Source: Aurelia coerulea (taxonomy: Eukaryota; Cnidaria; Scyphozoa; Semaeostomeae; Ulmaridae). Taken from it: DNA of 64,000 bases. A model generated the notes under the pieces. It saw only the letters and a program-made list of their open reading frames with translations. It did not search any database and had not been told where the DNA came from. Positions 22,892 through 34,354 of this stretch are shown piece by piece. The position numbers were made by a program, and so were the translations under genes. The stretch spans positions 19,692,501 through 19,756,500 of the forward strand of contig CM076949.1 in the NCBI GenBank assembly GCA_039566865.1, in the 5' to 3' direction. The first letter of the stretch is position 1. Each line of letters begins with the position of its first letter.

Positions 22892-23564
22892 TTAGCTGAT
22901 CCACCACCTTACGCCATTCCCTGGTGCCGTTGTGGCATGTAGAAAGCACAAAATCGAATTCTATTCTAGGTAATTCCGAATTGCAATCAGAATGTAATAA
23001 AATCTTTCCGTCAAACACTTGCTCCTCATATTTGCGGTTATAACCTATTTATGCGAATCTATTGCCCCAATTGACAAAATGAATTCACTTGGTTAGAGAT
23101 ATGAAATAATTTCAAAATTTCAAAGTTCTGCCCACATGCTGACCATAACTAAATTAATCCCATTCGGCACATGAATGAGGAAATAAAAGAGAGTTTTCAT
23201 ATTCTTGAGCTGAATCGTCTCTAAAAATATTGTGCCGAAAAGCTTAGAGGGCACATAAGTGAAGACATTCATTAGATCGAATATTTACAGCGATAAGATA
23301 AAAAGCTCTCTTCCTTCTTTACCTTTTCCTTGCGGCAGAAAATCCGTTTGCGACACATGCTTGATGAATCGTCCCTCCCACAAGAATCAATAGAGTTAAA
23401 GGCAATCTGTTTCATTCATAATTGGCTGAAGATTGTATAAGGGGATTAAAGATTGGTATGGCAGGATTAACAAAAAAGAATTGGAACGAGATCGTTTGTT
23501 CTTTGAACCAATCACCTGCGTGACAGAGCTCCTTTAACCCTATAGTGGTTGGGCTATCTGATAC

Positions 23565-24122
23565 GTCCTATTTTGGTTGGGGGGGGGGGGTACCTAGCTC
23601 TTGACTGGAAATAGATAGAGCAACCAAAGTTGATGTGCTAATAGCCCCAGGCATGTGCTTTATGGAAATATAAAAATTAACCTAAAATTAGGCGCCATTA
23701 TTGCTTGCGTCAGCATTTTTCTTTGTGTGGTCAAGAAAAGTGGCAAAATCGGTCAAAATTAGGAAAAATGAGATAAAATGTAATTTGGAGGACAATTTCA
23801 ATTCAAACATGAATATTATGATAGATTACATCAAAGAGCACTACCCTGCAAAATATCTTTGCAAAATATTGCATTTTTGTGACTTTTTTCGCGAAAATTA
23901 ATATTTGAGAATTGGCGATTTTGACAGAGTCGGGTCCGAAAAATTTTCTCCCTCCCCCTCATTTGTCAAAATATTTTTATAAAATTTCATGAGTCGTTGC
24001 ATAATAAGTAGCAGCAAAAAGTCAGAAAGTTTCTGGGCCGTAATTGTTCTCCTAGCAGAGTTATAACGAAAAGTCTACTAGGGGGGGGGGGGCAAATTTG
24101 CCCCCCAACCAAAATAGGGTTA
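23565..24122. mobile_element. G/C-run foldback with CCTATTTTGGTTGGGG ends
   Basis: CCTATTTTGGTTGGGGGG at the left faces CCCCCCAACCAAAATAGGG at the right, about 550 bp apart. The interior is AT-rich and holds no gene I recognise. Confidence 0.7.
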
Positions 24123-24621
24123 AAGCATTTTAGCTGGGCGGACAGGGGAAATCAAGATATAGCCTATTGTATTCCCAGGAGGCACACGAAACATACACAA
24201 ACTGAGATATTTTGATCCGAGAAATTTTCTGGCAACCCATCATAACAGTTTCGATTCATTGGAACCCAAAAATATCAGCTGATTTCAGAATTTGATATCT
24301 GCAAACGAACAAAGAATGTCCTGAAACCTTGCAAATTGAGGTCAGAAAGGTCTCTAAAGAGCTGAAAAGTATCATGTTGACCATATTTGTTGCCAACAAA
24401 TATCATGGCCATAACTGCAGTTTAAATGGACCCAAAAATTTCACTTTCCATAATACTCTGACCCAAAAATCATCGATTAGGAACATAAGTGCCACGTTGC
24501 CTTCCTTTGCTCTATTCTTAAACCTAATAGCCAACATCTCCTTTTATAAACTTGGTACTGTAGTATAAAAGGAGATAAAAGGTACTAGGAGAAAAACGGA
24601 CGCAAAAAACAGACAGATTTT

Positions 24622-24671
24622 TCAGCACACTGAGGCCTTTCAAACTTACGTTATCATCAGAATGTGACTAA
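24622..24671 (-). ncRNA. Hammerhead ribozyme motif (left arm)
   Basis: This is the mirror copy on the minus strand with the same core, stems and cleavage site (minus-strand C at 24632). It lies downstream of the left-arm GIY-YIG frame. Confidence 0.74.
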
Positions 24672-24737
24672 CTGTAGAGCTAGAGCGTTTTTACGATTTA
24701 TAAACTAAATAGAGGATTACCGACAGGAAATATAAGA

Positions 24738-25092
24738 TTATTGGTTCATTATAGCGTGTCCTCTGTTGAAAAGTTTGCTTTCGTATTCTAAGAGTGATTT
24801 ATTGTCCTTAAGTTTCACAAATGCGTAAATTTTGAAGAAAGGTTCTTTAAGGTTTTTATTAGATTTTCCGCAGTTATGTACATGTTTTGGAAAATTGCAA
24901 GAAGACACTCCGTTTCTTGATTCAGATATGTGATTGTTCATTCTTTGACGTAAATTCGTTGTTTGGCCGATGTAGTTCATTTGACCATCACATAAATTAC
25001 ACGAGAGAAAATATATGATGTTTTTGCTATTGCAGGTAATTTCTGATTTGATATCCCATATGGTTCCATTTGCAGTTTTGAAATTCTTCACT
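24738..25092 (-). pseudogene. Penelope-like element, GIY-YIG endonuclease end (left arm)
   Basis: This is the mirror copy of the right arm with the same reading frame on the minus strand, NIIYFLSC to HAIMNQ and a stop. It has no reverse transcriptase part. The lack of differences from the right arm means a very recent duplication, gene conversion or an assembly fold-back. Confidence 0.85.
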
Positions 25093-25446
25093 GTGAAGAA
25101 TTTCAAAACTGCAAATGGAACCATATGGGATATCAAATCAGAAATTACCTGCAATAGCAAAAACATCATATATTTTCTCTCGTGTAATTTATGTGATGGT
25201 CAAATGAACTACATCGGCCAAACAACGAATTTACGTCAAAGAATGAACAATCACATATCTGAATCAAGAAACGGAGTGTCTTCTTGCAATTTTCCAAAAC
25301 ATGTACATAACTGCGGAAAATCTAATAAAAACCTTAAAGAACCTTTCTTCAAAATTTACGCATTTGTGAAACTTAAGGACAATAAATCACTCTTAGAATA
25401 CGAAAGCAAACTTTTCAACAGAGGACACGCTATAATGAACCAATAA
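25092..25446 (+). pseudogene. Penelope-like element, GIY-YIG endonuclease end (right arm)
   Basis: This frame encodes the C-terminal GIY-YIG endonuclease module of a Penelope-like retroelement. Seen in order: NIIYFLSCNLCDGQMNYIGQ, the Arg-containing helix NLRQRMNNH, and near the end SLLEYESKLFNRG with the metal-binding Glu position. The CxxC within the GIY and YIG strands is typical of Penelope elements. The upstream reverse transcriptase is missing. The frame continues leftwards across the centre, but those ~26 residues are only the antisense of the other arm. Confidence 0.85.
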
Positions 25447-25512
25447 TCTTATATTTCCTGTCGGTAATCCTCTATTTAGTTTATAAATCGTAAAAACGCT
25501 CTAGCTCTACAG

Positions 25513-25562
25513 TTAGTCACATTCTGATGATAACGTAAGTTTGAAAGGCCTCAGTGTGCTGA
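25513..25562 (+). ncRNA. Hammerhead ribozyme motif (right arm)
   Basis: Core boxes CTGATGA (25524-25530) and GAAA (25543-25546) are spaced by AAC-GTAA-GTT, a stem II with a GNRA loop. After GAA comes AGGCCT, a self-complementary stem III typical of dimeric hammerheads, then the cleavage C at 25552. Stem I pairs CACATT (25518-25523) with AGTGTG (25553-25558), and TTAG (25513-25516) with CTGA (25559-25562), with one bulged T. The 10.1/11.1 position is a T-T mismatch, which may weaken it. Penelope-like elements are known to carry hammerheads, and this one lies just after the GIY-YIG frame. Confidence 0.75.
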
Positions 25563-25628
25563 AAAATCTGTCTGTTTTTTGCGTCCGTTTTTCTCCTAGT
25601 ACCTTTTATCTCCTTTTATATGTTGTAC

Positions 25629-26060
25629 CATGGGCGATAGGACACCAAGTGTGTGAAAGTTTTTGGTAGCGAGCTACCTTAACGTTTCATTGGTAACCAC
25701 CTTAACCAATTGTTTTTTGTGTGTTTTTACCTATTTTCACTTGGTAGTGAGCCACCTCATCGCTGTTTCGTCATTTTGAAATTTTCGGTAGTGAGCCCCG
25801 TAAGTGCAGATCCACCTTAACCATAAAACCTCCATAGGAAAAGTTCTTTCCTATAGAGGTTTTACGGCCAAGGTGGATCTGCACTTAAGGTGGCTCGCTA
25901 CCGAAAATCTCAAAATGATGAAACAGCGATAAGGTTGCTCACTACCAAGTGAAAATAGGTAAAAACACACAAAAAACAATTGGTTAAGGTGGCTGACAAT
26001 AAAACGTTAAGGTGGCTCGCTACAAAAAACTTTCACACACTTGGTGTCCTATCGCCCATG
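25629..26060. mobile_element. Foldback element, 432 bp
   Basis: The ends CATGGGCGATAGGACACC and GGTGTCCTATCGCCCATG are exact inverted repeats, and imperfect pairing continues to a centre near 25844. The arms hold repeats of a GTGGCTCGCTACC-like unit (AAGGTGGCTCGCTAC). It begins 8 bp after the perfect palindrome ends. No reading frame of note is present. Confidence 0.8.
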
Positions 26061-27464
26061 TATCTACATGACCCGAAGTGTTTTTCAATAATATAATAAG
26101 TCAATCTCAATGCCATCGAGTTTGGAATGTAATGCGTGGATTGTCGACCCATTGTAGAAAAAGTAAGATCTACATTTTCCCAAGGAGCTTTACTGGATTG
26201 TTTGTTTGCTTTATCTGGATTAGTGAGCATCTTACTTTCGGTAGAGGTCACTGTTTGTTTATGTATTCATTAGATTTGAAAAGAGATTTCAATTTCCCGG
26301 CACTGACCGGCAGGGGGCCGTCGAGAGCCAGCTTGGCCCCTGGAGTGATTTTCATGACAGGGCCTCGAGGGAAATTTTCGTGACCACACCCTTTAAACTG
26401 CCGAAAAATTAAGGAAACACCCTTTGGTTAATGAAAACTTCCTCAAACTTTCATCTCAAATTCTTGCAGAAAATGCATGTATGCGTAATTCAAGGGCTTC
26501 TTTTTCTTCGGTAACGCTGTCGGTAACGGGTCGGTAACGCCTTGGTAACACTGAATCCGCAACACGTTGACACTGAATCCTTTGCTGGCTTACCTGTCCA
26601 CAAAAATCATTCATATCACGGTGTCTTATCCCCAGTAAAAGAGATCCGTCAGTTCAGCCAATTATAAGTCGATATACTCCTCGTGAAGTTTTTGGAATAT
26701 GCTACACAATGCAACGGTCACAGGCAAGATAGAAAAGGTTACGAAGTGATTTACTAATCAAGTGAGGGCACGGCCACAAAACGTTTAAGTTCTTATTTTG
26801 CGACAATCAGTACTGAAACAGAATATTTACGGGCCCCTTTGGAGCCTGGGCTCCGGACCTTTTACCCTCTCCAACCCTCCACCCCCTCTCTCGATGGTCC
26901 TGCTAACCGGCACTGACAAGACGGTGCACAATAGGTTTGGCGGGATGTACGATTCCTGGTGAGCGGGATATGGGACAGACAAAGGAGGCAAGATCGGGAT
27001 ATGTGAGTGTTTTACTTTACGGGATACGGGATATGCTGAAAAATATTTGTGGGATAAAAGGATCATATTGTTTACCTTCTAACAATGCTGCCTATTTCCA
27101 GGATTTTCATAGCCCTTGTCTAGGCGATAGCTAATAGCTCCAAGGAAATGTTGAGGAATCCATGATTTAGTTCATTATTTAGCCTCGTTTTACAGTGCTT
27201 GCCTTTGGCTCACACCCTCACACTAGATACACAATCTCTCACGATGGATTTAAGAATAATGGCTATTTGATATGAGATATTCAATCACTTGCCTTTTGTG
27301 CTAAGCTATGGTTGATATATCATAGGCGTTTTACCAAGATAGCTTTTAACCTAATTATCACTGAATTCTCGTGTGCTCCCTAGTCGGGGATTTAGCTACA
27401 ACAATGTACTACATCCATGAATGAGAACATCCATCTTTCATCAGTTTTGTAAGAGTTGTTGGCT

Positions 27465-27633
27465 CATCGGCGTAGGGGGAGATAAAATTTGGGGGGGGGG
27501 CTACCCGATAAAAAATCCATTGTTTAAGAAAATTTTGCCCGACTTAAGGCGGATTTCTGCCCGATTGTGGCTGATTTTTGCAAAATTTTCCGACGTTGGG
27601 GGGGCTGCAGCCCCCTGTCTCCTACGCCTATGT
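27465..27633. mobile_element. CGTAGG foldback, copy 2
   Basis: CATCGGCGTAGGGGG at the left faces CTCCTACGCCTATG at the right, with GGGGGGGG and GCAGCCCCC near the ends and GCCCGATT units in the middle. Confidence 0.65.
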
Positions 27634-27668
27634 GTTTGCTCGAACTTTTAAGAATTGAGAAACTGGGA

Positions 27669-27712
27669 TAGAGTAGTGTCGCCCATTATATTCATGTCGT
27701 CGAGAACTTCCG
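27669..27712 (+). mobile_element. Solo end of the 'CGCCCATTATG' family
   Basis: TAGAGTAGTGTCGCCCATTA and the next ~20 bases match the left end of the two longer copies. The rest of the element is absent. Confidence 0.65.
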
Positions 27713-27879
27713 AATGAAGATGTGGCAATTATCAATGATAATTTGAAATGGGTAAAGTATTGGCTAATCGTTCCAAAAGATTTGCTTCTCTGTAGCTATG
27801 AGAAATACTTTGGCAACATGCGGTTTTTGATTACAAAGTCCACTTTGTAATCTAAGAAGGGGCTTCGATGTCAGTCAGT

Positions 27880-27881
<2 letters not shown>

Positions 27882-27911
<30 letters not shown>

Positions 27912-27921
27912 AAGTAAGTAA
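27882..27921. repeat. (GAAA)n/(GTAA)n microsatellite
   Basis: Six AGAA-type units run into four AGTA units, a compound tetranucleotide repeat. Confidence 0.9.
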
Positions 27922-28908
27922 CCCACTTCCGTCACGCTCGTTAAAGCAATTGATTAACGTTTTATCTCAGCTAAATGGCACTGAAATAAAGAAAGCGCAC
28001 ATAAAGCGCATACAAGACAGAAGTTTCCCGCGATCCTATAGGAACATTTGACGTCGGCTTATTTCATGTTAGACAGATTTGACACCTTAAGATGGATAAA
28101 TCACCATGATGTTTACCCTGACGCAACAACAAATTTACCCAGAATTGGCACGTTCTTGACTTCATTAGCAGCTCAATTATGTCAAAACAATCGTTTTCTA
28201 GAACGAACGAATCATTAGCCTTATTGATAGTACTCATTATGCAAATAAGTCAACTTTAGAGGATGATGTAACCGGTGGCCAGCACAGAGGCTAGCATTCG
28301 CAGCATCACCGAAGGTAGAAGGATCCCCCTCCTACACAGCTACAGAAAGTTGCAGAATCCCAGCAAACAATGGCGCCATTGACAGGGGGAAGGCACGAGA
28401 TCACACTGAACCAAACCATCTTCATGCATATCATTCTGCACAGAGGTTATCTTCGTGATTGCTTGTCTCAAATTAGATGCCCGCGAATAGCAACAATTTG
28501 AAACGTTCTGTTGGGTTCTGCATAAGTAATTTTGTCGTTATCGTAAATCTCACATGACATCTCATTTGACACAAATGCACCTATAGTTTTGTGCACGAAC
28601 TAAGCAAACTAGGGGTAATGACTTTGATTTTTGCGTATCATTCTCGTTTGACATAAAGACCAAAATATTGCCTTTGATGCGGTTCTTTTTCTTATACAAT
28701 GCGCTTGATTTTCCATTGAAGGCGACTTTAGCAGCAACACTCATCCCTCTGACTGTAGCTAAAAACAGCATCTACGATCATTTGGGGTTATGAAGAAATC
28801 AATATTCAAATATTCTTATGCTTGTTTAGCTCAGGACAGACTTTGTAATCATCCAAAAGGATCTTATGTTTAGAAAAGGAACATGACGGCCAGTTGGTGT
28901 ATTACAAA

Positions 28909-29185
28909 CCCCCAGTAGCGACCCCGCTGAAACATAGCCCCGCCAAGACCCACCAAGAAAATTTGTTTCCCCGCTAAGTTTTAGTTGAAACACTTTCCCC
29001 ACCGTGTTTTTGTTGGTTCCCCGTTGAAACGTTTGTTTATCCCTCAAAAATTGTACAAGCTTCATCATAGATAATAGCCGAAAATTTCCTTTCCCCGCCA
29101 TGGTATATCTAATCCCCGTTGGAAATGTTTAATTTCATAATTTCCCCGCTGTATTTTTAATGACTGGTGGGGTCGTTTCTGGGGG
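28909..29185. mobile_element. Foldback with CCCCGCTGAAA repeats
   Basis: CCCCCAGTAGCGACCCC at the left faces GGGGTCGTTTCTGGGGG at the right. Inside, CCCCGYTGAAA-like units recur at least six times. Confidence 0.65.
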
Positions 29186-31344
29186 AGGGGTGTTATTACG
29201 AAGCTATGAACACTGCAAGGACGATTCCACTAGAAGCAATAAACTATGGCTACCCTGTGGCCATTACAAGGAAAGAGATCGAAATCGGATGAATCAGGAT
29301 TAATAAAGCAACCGTCTGCAGAATCTCACCCAAAGTATCACTCAACCGATTCACAAAATGTGGAGGAGGTGGAACTATTTGCTCAGAATCTTTGAATAAT
29401 GGATTAACTAGAATTTTTAGAAATTTCAGTATTGCATCAGATTCTTGATTCTTATAAAAACAATACATGTACGTATGTATACCAAGGTTGGCAATATCCT
29501 GCATTTACATCTACGCCGCAATTTGCACAATACAATCGCTTCTAAATATTCTGGCATCCAACTGTCAACAAATAACAGGCGACGTAACGTATTGTTGATC
29601 ATGTTGAATGCATGACCAAAATAGCGATAGGCAGCTTGGCCAAATGTCCATTTATCTTGTTTACTCAAAATTTCCCACATCAGGGCGCTCCTTGATGCAT
29701 TCCAGATAATAATGAGGTTTGGCAATGAGACAACGTTCGATTAATTAAATCTTGCCGCACTTGCCGCATCGCGCAAAAAAGTCGCATCAAGCGTGAATTC
29801 AGATTTACTTATCAGGACCTGGTGGGCGAGAAAGAAAGGGCGTCATTGGGCACTGTTTTCAGGCCCCATTTCAGCGGTGGGGCAAGGGTAAATTAAATGG
29901 AATGAAATGGGGCCTTCGCCCTCAGGAAAATTGTTGGGGCAACGCCCTTTACTTTGGCTTAGAATGCATCTCTAACTATCATTCCATTAGCGACAAGGAA
30001 ACCTTGTTAGTTTTGTGACAGATATCCTAGGAATCAGAGCACCAGGAAAATTGTTGAAGAAAGATCCTTTATTTATGGCCTAGAATGCATCTCCCAATAT
30101 TATGTTTGCCTTCAGCTACAAGGAAACTTTGATAGTTCTGTGAGAGTTATGCTATAAATCAAAGCAAGAGAAACAATTTTTGAAGAAAGATCCTTTAGCT
30201 ACTTTGGCTTAGACATCTCCCAATATCATGCCGGTGCTAAAATGGAACATTTGGCATTTCTCGGAAAATTCTTACCCAACCTATACCCAGCCATTTTCTC
30301 TTCCGTTTTAAGGAATCTCGTGGACCTTCTTTCGACAAAAGTGGCCCATACCCCCCGTGGCCAGGCCACTGCCCCATTTCGGGGTCTGAATAGCCCATAT
30401 CCCTAATGTTTCGTTGAAAATATCCGATATCCACTTCATTTTTTATGGAATTAAATCCCATGCCCTGTACACCCTTAATGCCATTGGGCCTCACTTTTTG
30501 GCAAAATTGAGGGTGTCTCTGTGCCTTCTGGCTTCCCCTGGCGTCTCTTGTCTTTTTCCTGATTCCAAATGCAGCGACGGGCCTCCGTTGTTCGGGGCTT
30601 GTCTCTCGCTGGAGTGGAGGGTAGAGTGCTCTGAGCTGAATTAGCACTTGAGGTGCCGTTTTGACGCTCTTTGCACACCATAAAGTGCGGCAATGCGACG
30701 AAGTTGGATTGATCTGACTTTGCTGACGTCGAAAGATCGCCTCAAGTGTAAATTCGGCCTTAGTCTTTTCTTTTTAGTGTAACGTTAATTTCCTTTGTAA
30801 AGTATTAGTAACATTCGTGATGTTGTGCGTGAAGGCAACTCGATAACATCAGCCTCCATCTCAACAATAATTAAATTTGAGTTTTGTTTGTTGTCTTTTT
30901 AAATTTCATTGCTATAAAAAAGGCACCCAAGAATAGACACTGAGCTGCTTTTGAGCAAAACTAAATCCAAAGCAAAGAAATATCCAGCTAGCTAGATATG
31001 AACGAATTTAGTATGCAACCATTCAACCAGGTTAGGTTATACAGAGACTGAATCGTGCATTTTCGCAGATTTGAGCAACATGAAACAGGAATGGAGCTGT
31101 TTGCGAAAAGATTGATCAGTTGTCGTCAGTTGCCTATCCGACGTGGTATGATTTATGGAATTACAGGTTCTATGCATTTCCCCATGATGTATGTGGTGAC
31201 ATAGTGGTGGTAAGTAACAATGAAGCGAAGTCTGTTCGGGTGAGACCCAACTGTCAACGCTATCTATAAACTGCTCAGTTGATATTTTGGCCTTCATTTC
31301 GTTAAGAAATTGATGGCTGAGTTGTAGACACCTTCTCCCTTCTC

Positions 31345-31522
31345 GCATAAGCGTACGAGGCGGGGGGGGCCAGGGGGCGGCAGCCCCCCTTAACTTTGGA
31401 AAAATCATCGAAAATGAGCCCCAATCGGGCAAAAAATGCGCTCAGTTGGGCAAAAATTATGCTAAATAATGGACTTTGTGTTGGGCAGCCCCCCTAGATA
31501 TTTTCTTCCCGTACGCTTATGC
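31345..31522. mobile_element. CGTAGG foldback, copy 3
   Basis: GCATAAGCGTACGAGGCGGG at the left faces CCCGTACGCTTATGC at the right. GCGGCAGCCCCCCT and GGGCAGCCCCCCT and the unit GGGCAAAA(A/T) link it to copy 2. Confidence 0.68.
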
Positions 31523-32730
31523 CCTTCTGTGTGCTTCTCAAATATGAGAAACAGACCAAACTATATAGAATGAACGCCGCCTTTGGCTGGACCCCCTTCC
31601 CCCTTATGATAGCTCTCGAACTCAACTGATCAATAATCATTTCACAAAAAGTAGGCCTATCGACATTGAACCAGTCATGTAATTATCGGCGCTAATGCAA
31701 TTTCGCACACTGACACTGTGCCTGAACTGATCCTAATAACTAAACCCTACCAAAACCGACCAAAACCCTGTAAGGTGTGCGATACTGCGATACATTATTA
31801 TACCGCCACTAAGAAACTCGTTTTGTGAAACCAGGCTGTTAGATTTCTTATAAATATATAAATGTTATATCAAACGAAATGTTGACAATTACCATGGTGC
31901 CATCTGGCAGATTGCAGGTTCTTATAAGTCAGTTTCTTAGTGGCGGGGAAATACTGTACTGCATTAGCCACTGCTTCCCTTCCCTACATATATTTTTATT
32001 TATTTTACATTTTATTCGATTGTTGTATTCTGCGAATAAGATTGAATTGAATGTTGCTCGAGCTCACAACAAATACACAGACATCATAGAAAATGTAAAA
32101 TCAACACCAAAACCAACCTGTTCTTAAATGTAAGCAGCTCTAAGTTGCTGCCAGTAAGAAGTTGATTCAAAGAGATCGCCTCGATATCCTGCTCCTGGTC
32201 CTTGCTTTCCAGTTTGAGATTCTTCAAGTGTGCCACTCCTTCGTTGATTTGTAGCAGCACAAGTAGCGTTGTCTCAGAGGCGTTTGTCTCCGCCTGGGCA
32301 CATTTCAAATGAAACCATCCAATATCCTTGCAACGCTTTTGAAAGTGATTGTCAGATTAATGTAATTCCGCTGTAGTTCTCCCTGTGTATCTTATCTTAT
32401 TTGGCTTTTCGGTCTTTTTATGAAGGCGTTCGTAGACAAACTTTAGAAGAAAGGACGTTACAAGCCGCCTATTGAGAACACGATTGAAAAAATTTAACCA
32501 AGGTTTCATCTAAGTGTTTTGCTCTGCAGGTATTGACGGGGACAATGTTTACAGCCTTCCCTGTCAGAAAATGGTCAGAACCTCCGTCTACTTCCGTTTT
32601 CCAATATTTCACATACACATGTATTTTTACGAGAAAGAGCCAGGAAACATGGAGGCCTAGAAATAGGATGTATGGAAGACGGTCATTGCCCAACCAAGTG
32701 GTATGGAGGTGAGGTGGTGTGGTGGTATGG

Positions 32731-32896
32731 CAGGGACGTAGGAAGCATCTCAAACTTGGAGGGGCACGACACTTAAAGGGCTCTTTTTCATTAAGCTAAA
32801 GGAGCACTTCCTGAAAATAAAAAGGGCATTTCTTTGTTTATTCCAAAATCTTTGGGGGGCACGTTCCCCCAGTGCCCCCCGGTTCCTACGTCTCTG
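32731..32896. mobile_element. CGTAGG foldback, copy 4
   Basis: CAGGGACGTAGGAAGC at the left faces GGTTCCTACGTCTCTG at the right, with GGGGGGCACG and GTGCCCCCC inside. Confidence 0.65.
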
Positions 32897-33948
32897 TGGT
32901 GCGGGCAAGTGGTCAAGACGTAGTGTTTTCGAATCTTGTTTGGTCTACCAACCTCGTCCTCGTGGCCTTTTGTCATATTGGCACGGAGACAGAAAAAGAA
33001 GTCTGTTCTAGAAACCTGAGTTACTGGTGGCAATAGTGTGCTGCTGAGCGCACCAAATTCAGTCCAGAGAAGATTGCAAAAACTTATTGCAGGAGTTAAA
33101 TGGCGTTTAAATTGCCACCACAGAGGCATTTTTTATTTCAAAGTGGCCCGTTTTTTCTGATAAGATTTTTTGACGGAGGGCCCCTTGTAAATCAGCATCT
33201 GCTGAAGGGTTACTCTCCTATATAAATGACTGAAATGGAATTTAGCCTTTAAACATTTGTGAAGCTTGACACAATAAAATAAAAAAATTTAGAACATATT
33301 GCTTGACTTACCTAGAATCCTCTGCCTTCGTTTCTACATCGAGTGGTGCCACCATCATGATTTGCTTGGCTACTTTGCTATCCTAGGCGGTCAAGGTATC
33401 AATGTTTACTTTTTGTACTTTCTCTAACTTCTGTTGCAAAAGGCCGGAGTGAGTTACGGAACCTCTTCCACGTATTAGGTGAGGCTTGCTTGTGAATTTT
33501 CTCATCTAGTACAACTGCATTCGACTGAACATCGATGAAGATTGCCGAAAGTGAAGTGAAGTCCTGGATTAAATATCTCAGCACTTATTGTGATAAATTC
33601 AAATCAAGTAAAAATTTCAGTGAATCATTCCCTGCGACCCAAAAGTGGCAAAATAATCGCCTGCTTTCTATCAACACCACAGTTCTAAATAAAAAACAGA
33701 TTAATCTGTGATTTATGACACGTGGTGTAGGCTTGTGTGACAGGTCGCGAATGATCTTGACAGGGCAGTACCATATTACTTCCACCATGAGGTTTCTTGG
33801 AACAAGAACAGGGCCACGACTGAATGAAACAGTGTAAAAGATGACCCTATTTAGGCCCATTCACAGCTATCACCTCACAGAAACCAAATGCAGCAAAAAT
33901 CACATTTGGCACACAGTTACCGACAAAATCTTCGCATTTGTACCATAC

Positions 33949-34354
33949 TTAGGGTATGTTTCATTGGTACCAATTCTGAAAACGGTTTACTTGGTAGACT
34001 CGAAATTTGTGTTTGATTGACTCCCAAATTCCGAAAACGGCAGATTTGGAAGGCCTGTGCTGAGCCTTCTGCTCCAAAAGGCAGAAAAGTTTTGGCAGAC
34101 CTTGGAGAGATTCTCATTTTCATTTGCGAAACTCTGAAAATGAGCGAATTTGCTTGCGTTGCTTTACTCTTTGTTGCCAAGCACCAGGCTCGTAATCGTG
34201 TTTTTCAACAGGAAATCTCGCTTTCGTCAGCATCAATCTGAAACCCGCCGTTTGAAGAATTTAGTGTTTGATTGGGAAGTGTGTTTCAGTCTCTGCGAAT
34301 TCTACCATTTTCAAAATTTGGTAGGTTTGGAATTACCAATCAAACACACCCTTA
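33949..34354. mobile_element. TTA-flanked miniature element (PIF/Harbinger-like)
   Basis: TTAGGGTATGTTTCATTGG at the left faces CCAATCAAACACACCCTTA at the right, with TTA on both borders. This end sequence and TTA target are typical of PIF/Harbinger miniature elements. Confidence 0.68.

Larger units (their letters stand above)
24564..25620. repeat. 1,057-bp palindrome (inverted duplication of a Penelope-like fragment)
   Basis: Each base x pairs with base 50184-x around the centre T at 25092. The arms are 528 nt with a one-base spacer. Every block I compared matched without a mismatch, and the two arms give identical 143-residue frames. Symmetry stops cleanly at 24563/25621. The arms carry the same element piece described below. 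Confidence 0.93.
26061..28908. other. Intergenic, no gene seen
   Basis: Contains the foldback at 27465, the solo transposon end at 27669 and the tetranucleotide repeat at 27882. GGGATATG units recur near 26940-27060. The frames here are short and cross repeats. Confidence 0.5.
29426..33584 (-). other. Unassigned frames that look partly coding
   Basis: Four minus-strand frames have protein-like composition but no similarity I recognise: 33584-33399 (IFIDVQSNAVVLDEKIHKQA), 32300-32112 (LLVLLQINEGVAHLKNLKLE), 31330-31037 (HQFLNEMKAKISTEQFIDSV) and 29700-29500 (KQDKWTFGQAAYRYFGHAFN). I tested splicing between the first two and the phases did not match. Two foldbacks (31345, 32731) lie between or across them. 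They may be exons of an unknown gene, decayed transposon parts or chance. Confidence 0.25.

Noticed and set aside
24738..25446. Two identical 143-residue frames as intact genes
   Set aside because: Each frame's first ~26 residues are the antisense of the opposite arm across the palindrome centre, and the reverse transcriptase is absent. They are element fragments.
30237..30693. Long minus-strand frame of 136 residues
   Set aside because: Rich in Gly/Arg/Pro from a GGGATATGGGC-type repeat and without family similarity; no conservation evidence available.
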